Shown: positions 9,713 to 18,693 of the stretch, piece by piece
Numbering within the stretch: position 1 is the stretch's first letter
How the letters are laid out: each line of letters starts with the position of its first letter
Assembly: GCF_014109725.1 (NCBI RefSeq)
Contig: NZ_CP058554.1
Coordinates: 186,001 to 250,000 of the forward strand
Length of the DNA: 64,000 bases
Direction of reading: 5' to 3'
Source: Comamonas piscis
Lineage (GTDB): Bacteria; Pseudomonadota; Gammaproteobacteria; Burkholderiales; Burkholderiaceae_C
Position numbers and translations under genes: made by a program
The notes under the pieces: model-generated
Databases searched by the model: none
The model's input: the letters and a program-made list of their open reading frames with translations, nothing else
What the model was told of the DNA's origin: nothing

Positions 9713-10330
9713 TCAGGCTGGCCGGCCATCCCGCACATGGCAGCCATGCAGGTGGTCATTGACCATGCCCATGGCCTGCATAAAGGCGTAGACCGTGGTG
9801 GGGCCGACAAACTTCCAGCCCCTTTTCTTCAAATCCTTGGACAGCGCCACCGCCTCGGGCGGCACGCCCATCTGGCGCACGGCGTCCAAGGTAATGCGCT
9901 CCGGACGACTGCTCGGCGCAGGCGCAAAGCGCCACAGATAAGCATCAAAACTGCCAAACTCGCGCTGCACCTCGGCCAGACGCTGGGCATTGTTGATCAC
10001 GGCCTCGATCTTGCCCCGGTGGCGCACGATGCCGGCATCGGCCAGCAGGCGCTGCACATCATCGGCACCAAACTGCGCCACCGTTGGGGCATCGAACTGC
10101 GCAAAGGCCGCCCGAAAGGATTCACGCTTGTTCAAAATCGTCAGCCAGCTCAGGCCTGCCTGAAAACCTTCCAGGCAAATCTTCTCAAACAAGCGGCGGT
10201 CCTCATGCACGGGGAAGCCCCATTCATGGTCGTGGTAGTGCTGGTAGAGGGGTGAGGCCATGCACCAGCTGCAACGCGCGTGCTGGTCATCGGCCAGGGC
10301 CAGACCTGGGGCGAGTGGGTCGAGAGCCAT
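9713..10330 (-). CDS. tag: DNA-3-methyladenine glycosylase I
   Basis: Removes 3-methyladenine from alkylated DNA as the first step of base-excision repair. 205 aa. The family's conserved N-terminal block is present (RCSWCMASPLYQHYHDHEWG), including a zinc-ligand Cys and the Y-H-D-x-E-W-G core, followed by GFQAGLSWLTILNKRE. The C-terminal zinc-ligand region around HLHGCHVR is present. It is encoded 15 bp after the DUF4124-like gene on the same strand. Confidence 0.93.
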   Translation of the reverse strand: MALDPLAPGLALADDQHARCSWCMASPLYQHYHDHEWGFPVHEDRRLFEKICLEGFQAGLSWLTILNKRESFRAAFAQFDAPTVAQFGADDVQRLLADAGIVRHRGKIEAVINNAQRLAEVQREFGSFDAYLWRFAPAPSSRPERITLDAVRQMGVPPEAVALSKDLKKRGWKFVGPTTVYAFMQAMGMVNDHLHGCHVRDGRPA

Positions 10331-10345
10331 GGGTCGTTGTCGCGA

Positions 10346-10993
10346 CTACTTGGCAGCAGCCGGGGTCCAGTAGGGTCTGAGGCTTTGTGCCTCTTCGTCA
10401 AAGCGCAGGTTGGTGGCCTTGATTTCTTCATTGATCGTGGCGATCTGCTCGTCCACTTCCTTGAAATCACGGCGGTTGCTATCCAGCCGCGACTGCAGCA
10501 GTGCGGGCGCCTTGCTGGGGTCTTTTCGGTAGAACTCCATGTCCTGGTCGATCTTCTTGCGGTCTTCGAGCAAGAAGCTGCGGCGCTCCTGCACGATACG
10601 GATCTGGGCGCGCAGCACATCGACGGCTTCTCCGCGCTCGGCGTCATGGGCGGCTTTGCTGGGGTAGCGGGTGGCCAGCGCGCGCTCGCGGCGCTTGCTG
10701 TCGTTGGCGCGGTAGCGCTCTTCGGCCTCGCGGCGCTGCTGGGCGGCCTGCTCGGCGCGCTCGCGCTCGGAATACGTAGGCCCGACCGTGCGCACCGCAC
10801 CGCCGGGCAGGGTGACCTGCTGCTCCCGGTCTGCACAGGCGGCAATGGGCCGGTCTGCCGTCAAGCGGCGGCCTCCCGCATCCACGCAGCTGTAGACCAT
10901 GCTGGTGGCGGGGGACTTTTGCGCATGGCTGGCGCCAGCAGACGCCAGCATCACCACGGCCAAAGCAGCTGCACAGCAGTCCTTCCGCATCAT
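10346..10993 (-). CDS. Exported DUF4124-like coiled-coil protein
   Basis: 215 aa. A signal peptide (about residues 1-24, ending SHAQ) is followed by a short DUF4124-type domain (VYSCVDAGGRRLTADRPI), then a long charged alpha-helical region from about residue 75 to 200, rich in Arg, Glu and Gln and expected to form coiled coil. It is a common envelope-protein type in Betaproteobacteria with no defined role. AAGGA precedes the ATG. An alternative start is one codon later. Confidence 0.8.
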   Translation of the reverse strand: MMRKDCCAAALAVVMLASAGASHAQKSPATSMVYSCVDAGGRRLTADRPIAACADREQQVTLPGGAVRTVGPTYSERERAEQAAQQRREAEERYRANDSKRRERALATRYPSKAAHDAERGEAVDVLRAQIRIVQERRSFLLEDRKKIDQDMEFYRKDPSKAPALLQSRLDSNRRDFKEVDEQIATINEEIKATNLRFDEEAQSLRPYWTPAAAK

Positions 10994-11030
10994 CAGATCC
11001 TTATCATTAAAAACTATCGAATTCTAGTTA

Positions 11031-11729
11031 TCAATTACCGACGCCATAGCGTTCCCGGTACGCCAATACCTGACTGTGGTGTGCACGCATCGAGTCTGCC
11101 GCAGTACCTTGGGCCAGAAAGGCCAGCAGGTCCTCCAGCTTGGCAATGGTGCAGACCTGCATTCCCAGCTGATCGCGCACATATTGCACCGCGCTGTGCG
11201 ACACATCTTTACCATTCTCAGTGGCTTTTTCCTGTCTGTCCAATGCAATGGCCATGCCGTAGGGGATTGCGCCCGCGCCCTTGATCAGCGCAATCGATTC
11301 GCGCGCGGCGGTACCGGCCGACATGACATCGTCAATGATCAGCACCCGGCCCTGGAGTGGCGCGCCCACCAGGCTGCCACCTTCGCCATGGTCCTTGGCT
11401 TCTTTGCGGTTGTAGGCAAAGGGCACGTTCTTGCCCTGGCGCGCCAGCTCCACCGCCACAGTCGCGGCCAGCGGAATGCCCTTGTAAGCTGGGCCAAACA
11501 CCATGTCAAAGGCTACGCCGCTGGCCAGAATCGCTTTTGCATAGAATTCGGACAGGCGCGCCATCTTGGCGCCATCGTCAAACAGGCCCGCATTGAAGAA
11601 ATACGGGCTGATGCGTCCGGCCTTGGTGGTGAACTGCCCAAAGCGCAGCACGCCAGCGTCCACTGCAAACTCTACAAAATCCTGCGCCAGCTGCGCATCC
11701 GCGCCTGACTGTGGGAGACTTACGACCAT
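11031..11729 (-). CDS. pyrE: Orotate phosphoribosyltransferase
   Basis: Makes orotidine 5'-phosphate from orotate and PRPP in pyrimidine synthesis. 232 aa from the ATG at 11729. Seen: the N-terminal block GRISPYFFNAGLFDDG, the flexible loop YNRKEAKDHGEGG (catalytic Lys and His), and the PRPP site VLIIDDVMSAGTA. The start is supported by AAGGA seven bases upstream, which lies inside the divergent xth coding sequence. The two start codons overlap by two bases, so the pyrE promoter must lie inside xth. Confidence 0.95.
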   Translation of the reverse strand: MVVSLPQSGADAQLAQDFVEFAVDAGVLRFGQFTTKAGRISPYFFNAGLFDDGAKMARLSEFYAKAILASGVAFDMVFGPAYKGIPLAATVAVELARQGKNVPFAYNRKEAKDHGEGGSLVGAPLQGRVLIIDDVMSAGTAARESIALIKGAGAIPYGMAIALDRQEKATENGKDVSHSAVQYVRDQLGMQVCTIAKLEDLLAFLAQGTAADSMRAHHSQVLAYRERYGVGN

Positions 11730-12543
11730 GACCCAATCCTTGTTCAAGTTAACCAGCCTCAACCTCAACGGCATCCGCTCCGCTGCCACCAAGGGCGTGA
11801 TCCCCTGGATTGAGGCAACCCGGCCCGATTGTATTTGTGTGCAGGAAATCAAGGCACAGCAAGCGGATATGCTGGACAAGTTCGAAGTCATTGACGAGAT
11901 GAATGGGTATTTCCAGTTTGCCGAGAAAAAAGGCTACTCGGGCGTCGGCGTCTACACCCGCCATGCGCCCAGCGATGTGGTGGTGGGCTTCTCGCCCAAT
12001 GAGTTCGATGCCGAAGGCCGCTATGTGGAGCTGCGCTTTGACACCCCTACCCGCAAGTTCTCCATCATCAGCTGCTACTTTCCCAGCGGCAGCTCCGGCG
12101 AGATCCGCCAGGCCGCCAAGTACCGCTTTCTGGCCGAGCTGCATCCGCACTTGATGCGCCTGCGCGCCGAGCGCGATTTCATCCTCTGCGGCGACATCAA
12201 CATCGCCCACACCAATGCCGACATCAAAAACTGGCGCAGCAACCAGAAGAACAGCGGCTTTCTGCCCGAAGAGCGCAGCTGGATGACCCAGCTGTTCGAG
12301 AAAGAGGCCGAAGCCGGCGGCCTGGTCGATGTGTACCGCGTGCTGCAGCCCGACACCACCGACGCCTGCTACACCTGGTGGAGCAACCGGGGCCAGGCCT
12401 ATGCCAACAACGTGGGATGGCGCCTGGACTACCATCTGGCCACGCCAGCGATTGCCGCGCTGGCCCGCAAGGAGCACATCTACAAGGATGTGAAGTTCTC
12501 GGACCACGCACCCATCACCATCGACTACGACTTCCAGCTCTAA
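11728..12543 (+). CDS. xth: Exodeoxyribonuclease III / AP endonuclease
   Basis: Mg-dependent 3'-5' exonuclease and abasic-site endonuclease for base-excision repair, 271 aa. Seen: LNLNGIRSA at the start, the metal-ligand Glu in VCVQEIK-type form (CVQEIKAQ), GDINIAHTNADIKNW, the substrate loop WWSNRGQAYANNVGWRLDY, and the catalytic SDHAPI near the end. The ATG at 11728 overlaps the pyrE start codon on the other strand. GGGAG lies ten bases upstream, inside pyrE. No better internal start is present. Confidence 0.94.
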   Translation: MTQSLFKLTSLNLNGIRSAATKGVIPWIEATRPDCICVQEIKAQQADMLDKFEVIDEMNGYFQFAEKKGYSGVGVYTRHAPSDVVVGFSPNEFDAEGRYVELRFDTPTRKFSIISCYFPSGSSGEIRQAAKYRFLAELHPHLMRLRAERDFILCGDINIAHTNADIKNWRSNQKNSGFLPEERSWMTQLFEKEAEAGGLVDVYRVLQPDTTDACYTWWSNRGQAYANNVGWRLDYHLATPAIAALARKEHIYKDVKFSDHAPITIDYDFQL

Positions 12544-12599
12544 GTCATCCAACGGGCTGCCTGGCTTGGGAAGCCCTGTCCTTCATCCGGGAGCTTTCC

Positions 12600-13187
12600 A
12601 TGCGCCTAGCTGCTACCCCCCTTCTTCTGGCCTGCCTGCTGGCCAGCACCGCCGCCTGCGCCAAAGATGCGTCCGACTACAGTGCGCAGGAACTGGTGGA
12701 GGCGCTGACCCAGCGACTGTCCAAGTCGCTGTTGGCCGGGCCTACCCGGGATGCGCCAGCCAACACCACGGCCATTGTGGTGCTGGAAGGCAAGGCGCTG
12801 CCGCTGGCGGCCAAGCTGCAATCCACACCCGGCATGCGCCTGCTGAGCAAAGAGCAGCTGGTGGCCGAGCAGCGTGCCAATTTTCTGATCATCTCCCAAC
12901 TGGGCCAGCAGGGGCCCGATATGTTGGTGGACTATGAGACCCCCAACAATGCCTCGTTCGGCACCTTGCGCATCCAGCAGAAGGACGGCAAGCTGGTCTT
13001 CAAGGCCGAGGACACCTACCGCAGCAGCAGCGGCGCACGCGCCACCTATGCCCGGCTCTACGGTGGCCAGGCCTGCCGCAACGGCAGCGAGATGGCCTAC
13101 CGCTTCAACTATGCCGACAGCTATGCCCGCAGCGGCGAATGCCCGGTGGAGCGCTTTCCCAAGAGCGATTCCGCCTTCGAGTGGTAA
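12600..13187 (+). CDS. Hypothetical exported protein
   Basis: 195 aa with a clear Sec signal peptide (MRLAATPLLLACLLASTAACA). A cysteine sits near the cleavage point, but a standard lipobox is absent because the -3 residue is Thr, so a soluble periplasmic form is more likely. The rest is a mixed alpha/beta sequence with two further Cys near the C-terminus that may pair (QACRNGSE and GECPVE). No family is recognised. It starts 56 bp after xth on the same strand. Confidence 0.72.
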   Translation: MRLAATPLLLACLLASTAACAKDASDYSAQELVEALTQRLSKSLLAGPTRDAPANTTAIVVLEGKALPLAAKLQSTPGMRLLSKEQLVAEQRANFLIISQLGQQGPDMLVDYETPNNASFGTLRIQQKDGKLVFKAEDTYRSSSGARATYARLYGGQACRNGSEMAYRFNYADSYARSGECPVERFPKSDSAFEW

Positions 13188-13196
13188 GCAGCTGGC

Positions 13197-14612
13197 CTAC
13201 ACCCCGCTTTTGAGCGTTGCCAGCACCTCATCGAGCATCTGCTTGGCATCGCCAAACAGCATGCGGTTGTTGTCTTTGTAGAAGAGCGGGTTGTCCACGC
13301 CGGCATAACCGGTCGCCATCGAGCGCTTCATCACGACGGACTGCCGCGCCTTCCAGACCTCCAGCACCGGCATGCCGGCAATGGGGCTTGTGGGGTCGTC
13401 CTGCGCGGCGGGGTTCACGATGTCGTTGGCGCCGATGACCATGGCCACATCGGTATCGGGAAAGTCGTCATTGATCTCATCCATCTCCAGCACGATGTCA
13501 TAGGGCAGCTTGGCCTCGGCCAGCAGCACATTCATGTGGCCGGGCATGCGGCCAGCGACCGGGTGGATCGCAAAGCGCACCTCGACCCCGCGCTCGCGCA
13601 AGGTCCGGGTGATCTCGTTGACGGTGTGCTGGGCCTGGGCCACGGCCATGCCGTAGCCCGGCACGATGACCACGCGCTTGGCCTCGCGCAGCAGCTCGGC
13701 GGTGTCGGCCGCGCTGATGGCCACCACCTCGCCCTGGGGTGCGGCGCCGGCCTGGCCAGTGGGCGCGGGCGCACCGCTGCCAAAGCCGCCGGCAATCACG
13801 CTGATAAAGCTGCGGTTCATCGCCTGGCACATGATGTAGCTCAGAATCGCACCCGACGAGCCCACCAGCGCGCCAGTGACGATCAGCAAGTCGTTGCCCA
13901 GCATGAAGCCGGTGGCGGCTGCCGCCCAGCCCGAGTAGCTGTTGAGCATCGACACCACCACCGGCATGTCCGCACCGCCAATGGCCATCACCATGTGGAT
14001 GCCAAACAGCAGCGCGATGGCGGTCATCACCAGCAGCGCCAGCATGCCCAGGCCCAGCGATGCGGTCTGCACAAACCAGCAGCCCAGCGCGACCACCACC
14101 ACCAGCCCCAGCAGATTGAGCAGATGGCGCCCGGGCAGCAGCAGCGGCTTGCCACCAATGCGGCCATTGAGCTTGCCAAAGGCCACCAGCGAGCCCGAGA
14201 AAGTGACGGCGCCAATGAGTATGCCGATATAGACCTCGCCCGCGTGGATGGCCCGCTCCGCGCCTTGCAGCGGGTGGGAGGTATCGATATAGCTGGCAAA
14301 CCCCACCAGGCAGGCAGCCAGACCGACCAGGCTGTGCATCAGCGCCACCAGCTCGGGCATCTGGGTCATCTTGACCCGCTTGGCGGCATACAGCCCTATG
14401 CCACCGCCCAGCACCAGCGCGATGACAATCGCCACCACGCCGGACGACGACACGCGCGGGCCAAAAACAGTCACCAGCACTGCCAGGCCCATGCCCAGCA
14501 TGCCCAGCAGATTGCCGCGCCGCGCGGTCTCCGGGTGCGACAGCCCCCCCAGGCTGAGGATGAACAAAATGGCAGCGCCCAGGTAGGCAACGGTTGCGAG
14601 GCTTTCGGTCAT
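13197..14612 (-). CDS. pntB: NAD(P) transhydrogenase subunit beta
   Basis: Beta subunit of the proton-pumping transhydrogenase that uses the proton gradient to make NADPH from NADH. 471 aa: about nine hydrophobic segments (domain II) at residues 1-260, then the soluble NADP-binding domain III from about residue 295 (VVIVPGYGMAVAQAQH, HPVAGRMPGHMNVLLAEA, VIGANDIVNPAA). It starts 18 bp after the pntA stop and forms one operon with it. Confidence 0.96.
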   Translation of the reverse strand: MTESLATVAYLGAAILFILSLGGLSHPETARRGNLLGMLGMGLAVLVTVFGPRVSSSGVVAIVIALVLGGGIGLYAAKRVKMTQMPELVALMHSLVGLAACLVGFASYIDTSHPLQGAERAIHAGEVYIGILIGAVTFSGSLVAFGKLNGRIGGKPLLLPGRHLLNLLGLVVVVALGCWFVQTASLGLGMLALLVMTAIALLFGIHMVMAIGGADMPVVVSMLNSYSGWAAAATGFMLGNDLLIVTGALVGSSGAILSYIMCQAMNRSFISVIAGGFGSGAPAPTGQAGAAPQGEVVAISAADTAELLREAKRVVIVPGYGMAVAQAQHTVNEITRTLRERGVEVRFAIHPVAGRMPGHMNVLLAEAKLPYDIVLEMDEINDDFPDTDVAMVIGANDIVNPAAQDDPTSPIAGMPVLEVWKARQSVVMKRSMATGYAGVDNPLFYKDNNRMLFGDAKQMLDEVLATLKSGV

Positions 14613-14630
14613 GCGGTTCTACCCCCTGGC

Positions 14631-16283
14631 CTATTTGCGGAACATGGCCAGCATGCGGCGCGTGACCGCAAAACCACCAAACATATTGATCGCCGTGAGC
14701 ACCAAGGCCACAAAGGCCAGTGCGCCTATCAGCAGCCCCGGTCGGTCTGCGCCCACCACGCCCGGCGGCGCCATCTGCACCAGCGCGCCAATCGCGATGA
14801 TGCTGGAGATCGCATTGGTCACGCTCATCAGCGGCGTGTGCAGCGCGGGCGTCACATTCCAGACGACCATGTAGCCGATAAAGCAGGCCAGCACAAACAC
14901 CGTCAGGTGGCCCAGAAAGGCCGCCGGCGCATGGGCGCCGACCAGCCAAAAGAGCAGCGCCAGCACCGCAAAAATGATGGCCAAAGTGCGCGCAGGCATA
15001 GGGCTGCCAGCGCCGTGGCCGTGGCCCCGTTTTTTGGCCGCTGCCGGGCTGGCGGCTGCAGCGCCCGCAGCAGCTGCCGGCTTGGCCACGGGTGCGGCCG
15101 CCAGCGCAGGCGCTGGCCAGCTGATGCTGCCCTGGTACACCACCGTCAAACCCCGGATCGCGTCATCCTCCATGTTCACCACGGCGACCCCATCCTTGGC
15201 CTTGCACAGCTCCTCGGTCAGGCGCAGCAGGTTGTTGGCATACAGGGTGGACGACTGCGCGGCCAGCCGCGAGGCCAGATCCGTGTAGCCAACAATCGTC
15301 ACGCCATGGCGCACCACCGCCTCGCCGGGCACCGTCAGCTCGCAGTTGCCGCCCTGCTCGGCGGCCATGTCCACAATCACGCTGCCGGGCTTCATCGCCT
15401 GCACCATCTCGGCCGTAATCAAGCGCGGCGCGGGCTTGCCGGGGATTAGGGCCGTGGTGATGATGATGTCGGCCCATGCGGCCTGCTGCGCATACATCTG
15501 GCGCTGGGCCGCCTGAAAGCCCTCGCTCATCACCTTGGCGTAGCCGCCACTACCACCGCCCTCTTCGGCGTAATCCACCGGCACAAAGGTGCCGCCCAGC
15601 GACACCACCTGGTCGGCCGCCTCCGCGCGCGTGTCGTTGGCGCGCACAACGGCACCCAGGCTGACGGCGGTACCAATGGCCGACAAGCCCGCCACCCCGG
15701 CCCCCGCAATAAACACCTGCGCAGGCGGCACCTTGCCCGCCGCCGTGATCTGCCCATTAAAAAAGCGGCCAAACGCATGGGCCGCCTCCACCACCGCGCG
15801 GTAGCCGCTGACCCCCGCCATCGACGTCAGCGCATCCATCTTCTGCGCGCGGCTCAAGGTGCGCGGCAGCGCATCCATTGCCAGCACCGTCAGCCCCTTG
15901 GCTGCCAGCTGCGCCATCAGCTCGGGGTTTTGCGCGGGCCAAACAAAGCCGACCAGAATCTGGCCGGCATGCATCCATTCGCATTCTTCAGCGGTAGGCG
16001 GCCGCACCTTGAAAAGAATGTCCGCCCCCGCCCAGATCGCCGAACTGGGCATCACCTGCGCACCTGCGGCACGGTAGGCCGCATCGCCAAAACTGGCCGC
16101 ATCGCCAGCGCCCGCCGCCACGCTGACGCGAAAGCCCAGCTTGACCAGCTTTTCCACCACCGCAGGCACGGTAGCCACGCGTTTTTCGCCAGCGAATATC
16201 TCGCGCGGCATTCCAATGCATTGCGGGTTGGCTGGCGGCGGCTGCGGCGCCACTGCTAAGGTCGATGACAAGGTGCTGGACAT
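14631..16283 (-). CDS. pntA: NAD(P) transhydrogenase subunit alpha (fused form)
   Basis: Alpha subunit, 550 aa. Domain I binds NAD(H) (GMPREIFAGEKRVATVP at the start, then a dinucleotide fold FIAGAGVAGLSAIGTA), followed by an Ala/Pro/Lys-rich linker and a C-terminal membrane part with four hydrophobic segments. This is the single-chain form, not the split PntAA/PntAB seen in some genera. CCAGGAG lies nine bases before the ATG. The first 24 residues before the conserved start are an extra extension. Confidence 0.95.
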   Translation of the reverse strand: MSSTLSSTLAVAPQPPPANPQCIGMPREIFAGEKRVATVPAVVEKLVKLGFRVSVAAGAGDAASFGDAAYRAAGAQVMPSSAIWAGADILFKVRPPTAEECEWMHAGQILVGFVWPAQNPELMAQLAAKGLTVLAMDALPRTLSRAQKMDALTSMAGVSGYRAVVEAAHAFGRFFNGQITAAGKVPPAQVFIAGAGVAGLSAIGTAVSLGAVVRANDTRAEAADQVVSLGGTFVPVDYAEEGGGSGGYAKVMSEGFQAAQRQMYAQQAAWADIIITTALIPGKPAPRLITAEMVQAMKPGSVIVDMAAEQGGNCELTVPGEAVVRHGVTIVGYTDLASRLAAQSSTLYANNLLRLTEELCKAKDGVAVVNMEDDAIRGLTVVYQGSISWPAPALAAAPVAKPAAAAGAAAASPAAAKKRGHGHGAGSPMPARTLAIIFAVLALLFWLVGAHAPAAFLGHLTVFVLACFIGYMVVWNVTPALHTPLMSVTNAISSIIAIGALVQMAPPGVVGADRPGLLIGALAFVALVLTAINMFGGFAVTRRMLAMFRK

Positions 16284-16453
16284 GGATGCGCGCTCCTGGT
16301 TCAGGGATCAACTCGCTTGCAGAGCGCCGGTTAACCCGGTCATGCCTGCAGCGCTGAACCTCTTGTATCACGGGTAAGCGGTTTGGGCTACGCGCATTTT
16401 TGCCTAGGCGCTGTCTGCCTCCTAGACATCTGGTCCGTCCATGAATCTATCGA

Positions 16454-16879
16454 TTAAATCCAAAGATCATTCGCCACCGTGCGCTCCCCCGCCTCCCCAT
16501 CCCCCGTATTCGCCACCCCGCGTGGCTCAATCAACAGCAGCTTGACCTCTCCCTGCGCGCAAGGCTTGTGCTCTACCCCCTGAGGGATGACGGCCATTTG
16601 GCCTGCCCGCAGGTCGATAGCGCGGATGCCTCCGCAGGCATCGCGCAGGTCGATGCGCAGCTGGCCATCGAGGACGATGAAGGTTTCATCGGTGTCGCTG
16701 TGCTGGTGCCATAGAAATTCGCCAGCGATCTTGACGACCTTGAACTGGTAGTCGTTCATCTCGGCAACCACGCGCGGCTGCCAGTGGCCTTGCAGCAGCG
16801 CGATCTTGTCCAGCAGATCGATGGACTGGCCTTGGCCACGGCTGGTGGGAATCGGGGAGGTTTGGATGGGATCTGTCAT
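16454..16879 (-). CDS. Cupin-domain protein
   Basis: 141 aa, a single small beta-barrel cupin. Likely metal ligands are in HQHSDTDETFIV (two His and one Glu) and in the second motif IPQGVEHKP (His). Such proteins serve as dioxygenases, isomerases or sensors, and this one cannot be assigned. It lies 81 bp downstream of an AraC regulator on the same strand, which may control it. Confidence 0.78.
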   Translation of the reverse strand: MTDPIQTSPIPTSRGQGQSIDLLDKIALLQGHWQPRVVAEMNDYQFKVVKIAGEFLWHQHSDTDETFIVLDGQLRIDLRDACGGIRAIDLRAGQMAVIPQGVEHKPCAQGEVKLLLIEPRGVANTGDGEAGERTVANDLWI

Positions 16880-16960
16880 GGTCTTGCTGACTCGGTTGAA
16901 AAACAGCAGCCAGCTTAAGAATTCACAGCCCCAAAGTATTGAACGTTTGTGGTGCCGGCT

Positions 16961-17800
16961 TCAGCGGCGCGGCGCATGGCCGATGACCTGCAGCCAGCGC
17001 CCCGGCGTGATGCCAAAGGTTTTCAGAAAATGCCGCGTCATATGGCTTTGGTCGGCAAAGCCAGCATCCTGCGCCGCATCGGCCAATGACAGGCCCGCCA
17101 GCAGCAGGCGCCGCAGGGCATCGAGCCGGCGCATGGTCAGATAGCGGTAGGGGCTGGTGCCGTAAAACATGCGGAAATCATGCGACAGGCTCCAGCGGTC
17201 GCGGCCGGTGGCGGCTTCCAGCTCGTCCAGCGCCACCACCCGGTTGGCATGGGCCTGCAGATAGTCACGCGCGCGGCGGGCGGCCTGATAGTCGCCCTTG
17301 GCCTTGGCGCGCCGCGTGCCGACCCCGCCGGTAGCAGCGGCCAGCGCATGGGCCAGCTGCGCCAGCGCATCGCCTTGCTCCAAGGGCTCGACAACATCGT
17401 GTACGCCTTGCAGCAAGGCCTCGGCGGCAGCCGATATCGCCGGGTCGTTGGTGATGCCGCCTTCCAGAAAAGGCAAGGCGCTGCCGCCCAGAATGTCCTG
17501 GATCAGCGCCGGCTCCACATAGACCATGCGGTAGCGAAAGCCCTCGTCCGTGCCGGCCTGCCCGTCATGCGCCTCGTCGGGATGCAGCACCAGGGTGCTG
17601 CCGGCCAGGCTGTCGCGCCGGCCGCGCCGGTAGTGAAAGCTTTGCACGCCCGCCAGGGTGCGCCCGATCGCATAGGTGTCGTGGCGGTGCATCGCGTAGG
17701 CATTGCCCTGGAACCAGGCCTCGATGCGCTCCATGCTGGCCGAAGGTGGGCTGCGCAGCACCCAATCCGAACGTGGCAAGGCAGGGGGGCGGGGCATCAA
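16961..17800 (-). CDS. AraC-family transcriptional regulator
   Basis: 279 aa. The N-terminal cupin-like ligand domain (about residues 20-110, with the typical HRHDTYAIGRTLAGVQSF and LHPDEAHDG) is followed by a C-terminal double helix-turn-helix (residues about 180-270) with SLADAAQDAGFADQSHMTRHFLKTFGITPGRW. Likely targets are the downstream cupin gene or the divergent hydrolase. The ligand is unknown. A second ATG one codon later is an equally possible start. Confidence 0.88.
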   Translation of the reverse strand: MMPRPPALPRSDWVLRSPPSASMERIEAWFQGNAYAMHRHDTYAIGRTLAGVQSFHYRRGRRDSLAGSTLVLHPDEAHDGQAGTDEGFRYRMVYVEPALIQDILGGSALPFLEGGITNDPAISAAAEALLQGVHDVVEPLEQGDALAQLAHALAAATGGVGTRRAKAKGDYQAARRARDYLQAHANRVVALDELEAATGRDRWSLSHDFRMFYGTSPYRYLTMRRLDALRRLLLAGLSLADAAQDAGFADQSHMTRHFLKTFGITPGRWLQVIGHAPRR

Positions 17801-17988
17801 AAATCCAGACTAGGGGTGGAAGCGGTGGACGAAGTGCTGATTTTACAAACCATCCCCAAAGCAGCGTTCACCACTAGCAGCTCCGAACCCCACCCTGCCC
17901 CAAATCCACCATGGCTTGCAGCACAATAGCCAGATTGCGCCCTGCATCCGCCAGCCTGCGCGTTGCCGCCAGCCTCCCCATCCAAACC

Positions 17989-18627
17989 ATGCTCCACTAC
18001 CACACGATCCCCGTCACCGCGTTTCAGCAAAACTGCTCCTTGGTCTGGTGCGACCAGCAAATGGAGGCCGCCGTCATCGATCCCGGCGGCGATCTGGAGC
18101 GCATCGAGGCGGAGATCGAGCGCCTGGGTCTGCAGCTCAAGGCCATCTGGCTGACCCATGCGCATATCGACCATGCCGGTGGCGCGGGCGAGTTGGCCGA
18201 GCAGCACGGCCTGCCAATCATTGGCCCGCACCCGGGCGACCAGTTCTGGATTGATGGCCTGCCCCAGCAAAGCCAGATGTTTGGCTTTCCGCCTGCGCTA
18301 AGCTTTACGCCCACGCGCTGGCTGCAGGATGGCGATACGGTCAGCATCGGGCAGGAAACCCTGCAGGTGCGCCACTGCCCCGGCCACACCCCTGGCCATG
18401 TGGTCTTCCATGCGCCGCAAATCACGCGCTGCTTTGTCGGCGATGTGCTGTTTGCCGGCAGCATTGGCCGCACCGATTTCCCCCAGGGCAACCACCAGCA
18501 GCTGATCGACTCCATCACCCAGCGGCTCTGGCCCATGGGCGATGCGACGGTGTTCATCCCCGGCCATGGCCCCGAGAGCAGCTTTGGCCGCGAACGCCAA
18601 AGCAACCCCTATGTGGGTGGGACCTGA
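17989..18627 (+). CDS. Metallo-beta-lactamase-fold hydrolase, glyoxalase II-like (GloC/YcbL type)
   Basis: 212 aa. The zinc-binding motif THAHIDHAGG is present, plus the later ligands in HCPGHTPGH, DVLFAGSIGRTDFP and IPGHGPES. The short length without the long C-terminal helical domain of classical GloB fits the GloC/YcbL group, which hydrolyses S-lactoylglutathione. A strong terminator follows the stop. Confidence 0.87.
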   Translation: MLHYHTIPVTAFQQNCSLVWCDQQMEAAVIDPGGDLERIEAEIERLGLQLKAIWLTHAHIDHAGGAGELAEQHGLPIIGPHPGDQFWIDGLPQQSQMFGFPPALSFTPTRWLQDGDTVSIGQETLQVRHCPGHTPGHVVFHAPQITRCFVGDVLFAGSIGRTDFPQGNHQQLIDSITQRLWPMGDATVFIPGHGPESSFGRERQSNPYVGGT

Positions 18628-18650
18628 TCCGGGGTTCAGTTTCAACGCCA

Positions 18651-18680
18651 AAGGCCAGCGGCATGCCGCTGGCCTTTTTT
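18651..18680 (+). terminator. Rho-independent terminator after the GloC-like gene
   Basis: AAGGCCAGCGGCA and TGCCGCTGGCCTT form a perfect 26-bp palindrome. On the plus strand it runs into six T residues. It lies 23 bp after the plus-strand stop. On the minus strand there is no T run, so it serves the plus gene. Confidence 0.9.
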
Positions 18681-18693
18681 GCAGGCGCGCCGA

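Noticed and set aside
13536..15449. A 637-codon open frame opposite pntA and pntB
   Set aside because: It is antisense to two clear genes, is rich in His, Gln and Ala, and matches nothing. High G+C leaves long open frames on the opposite strand.
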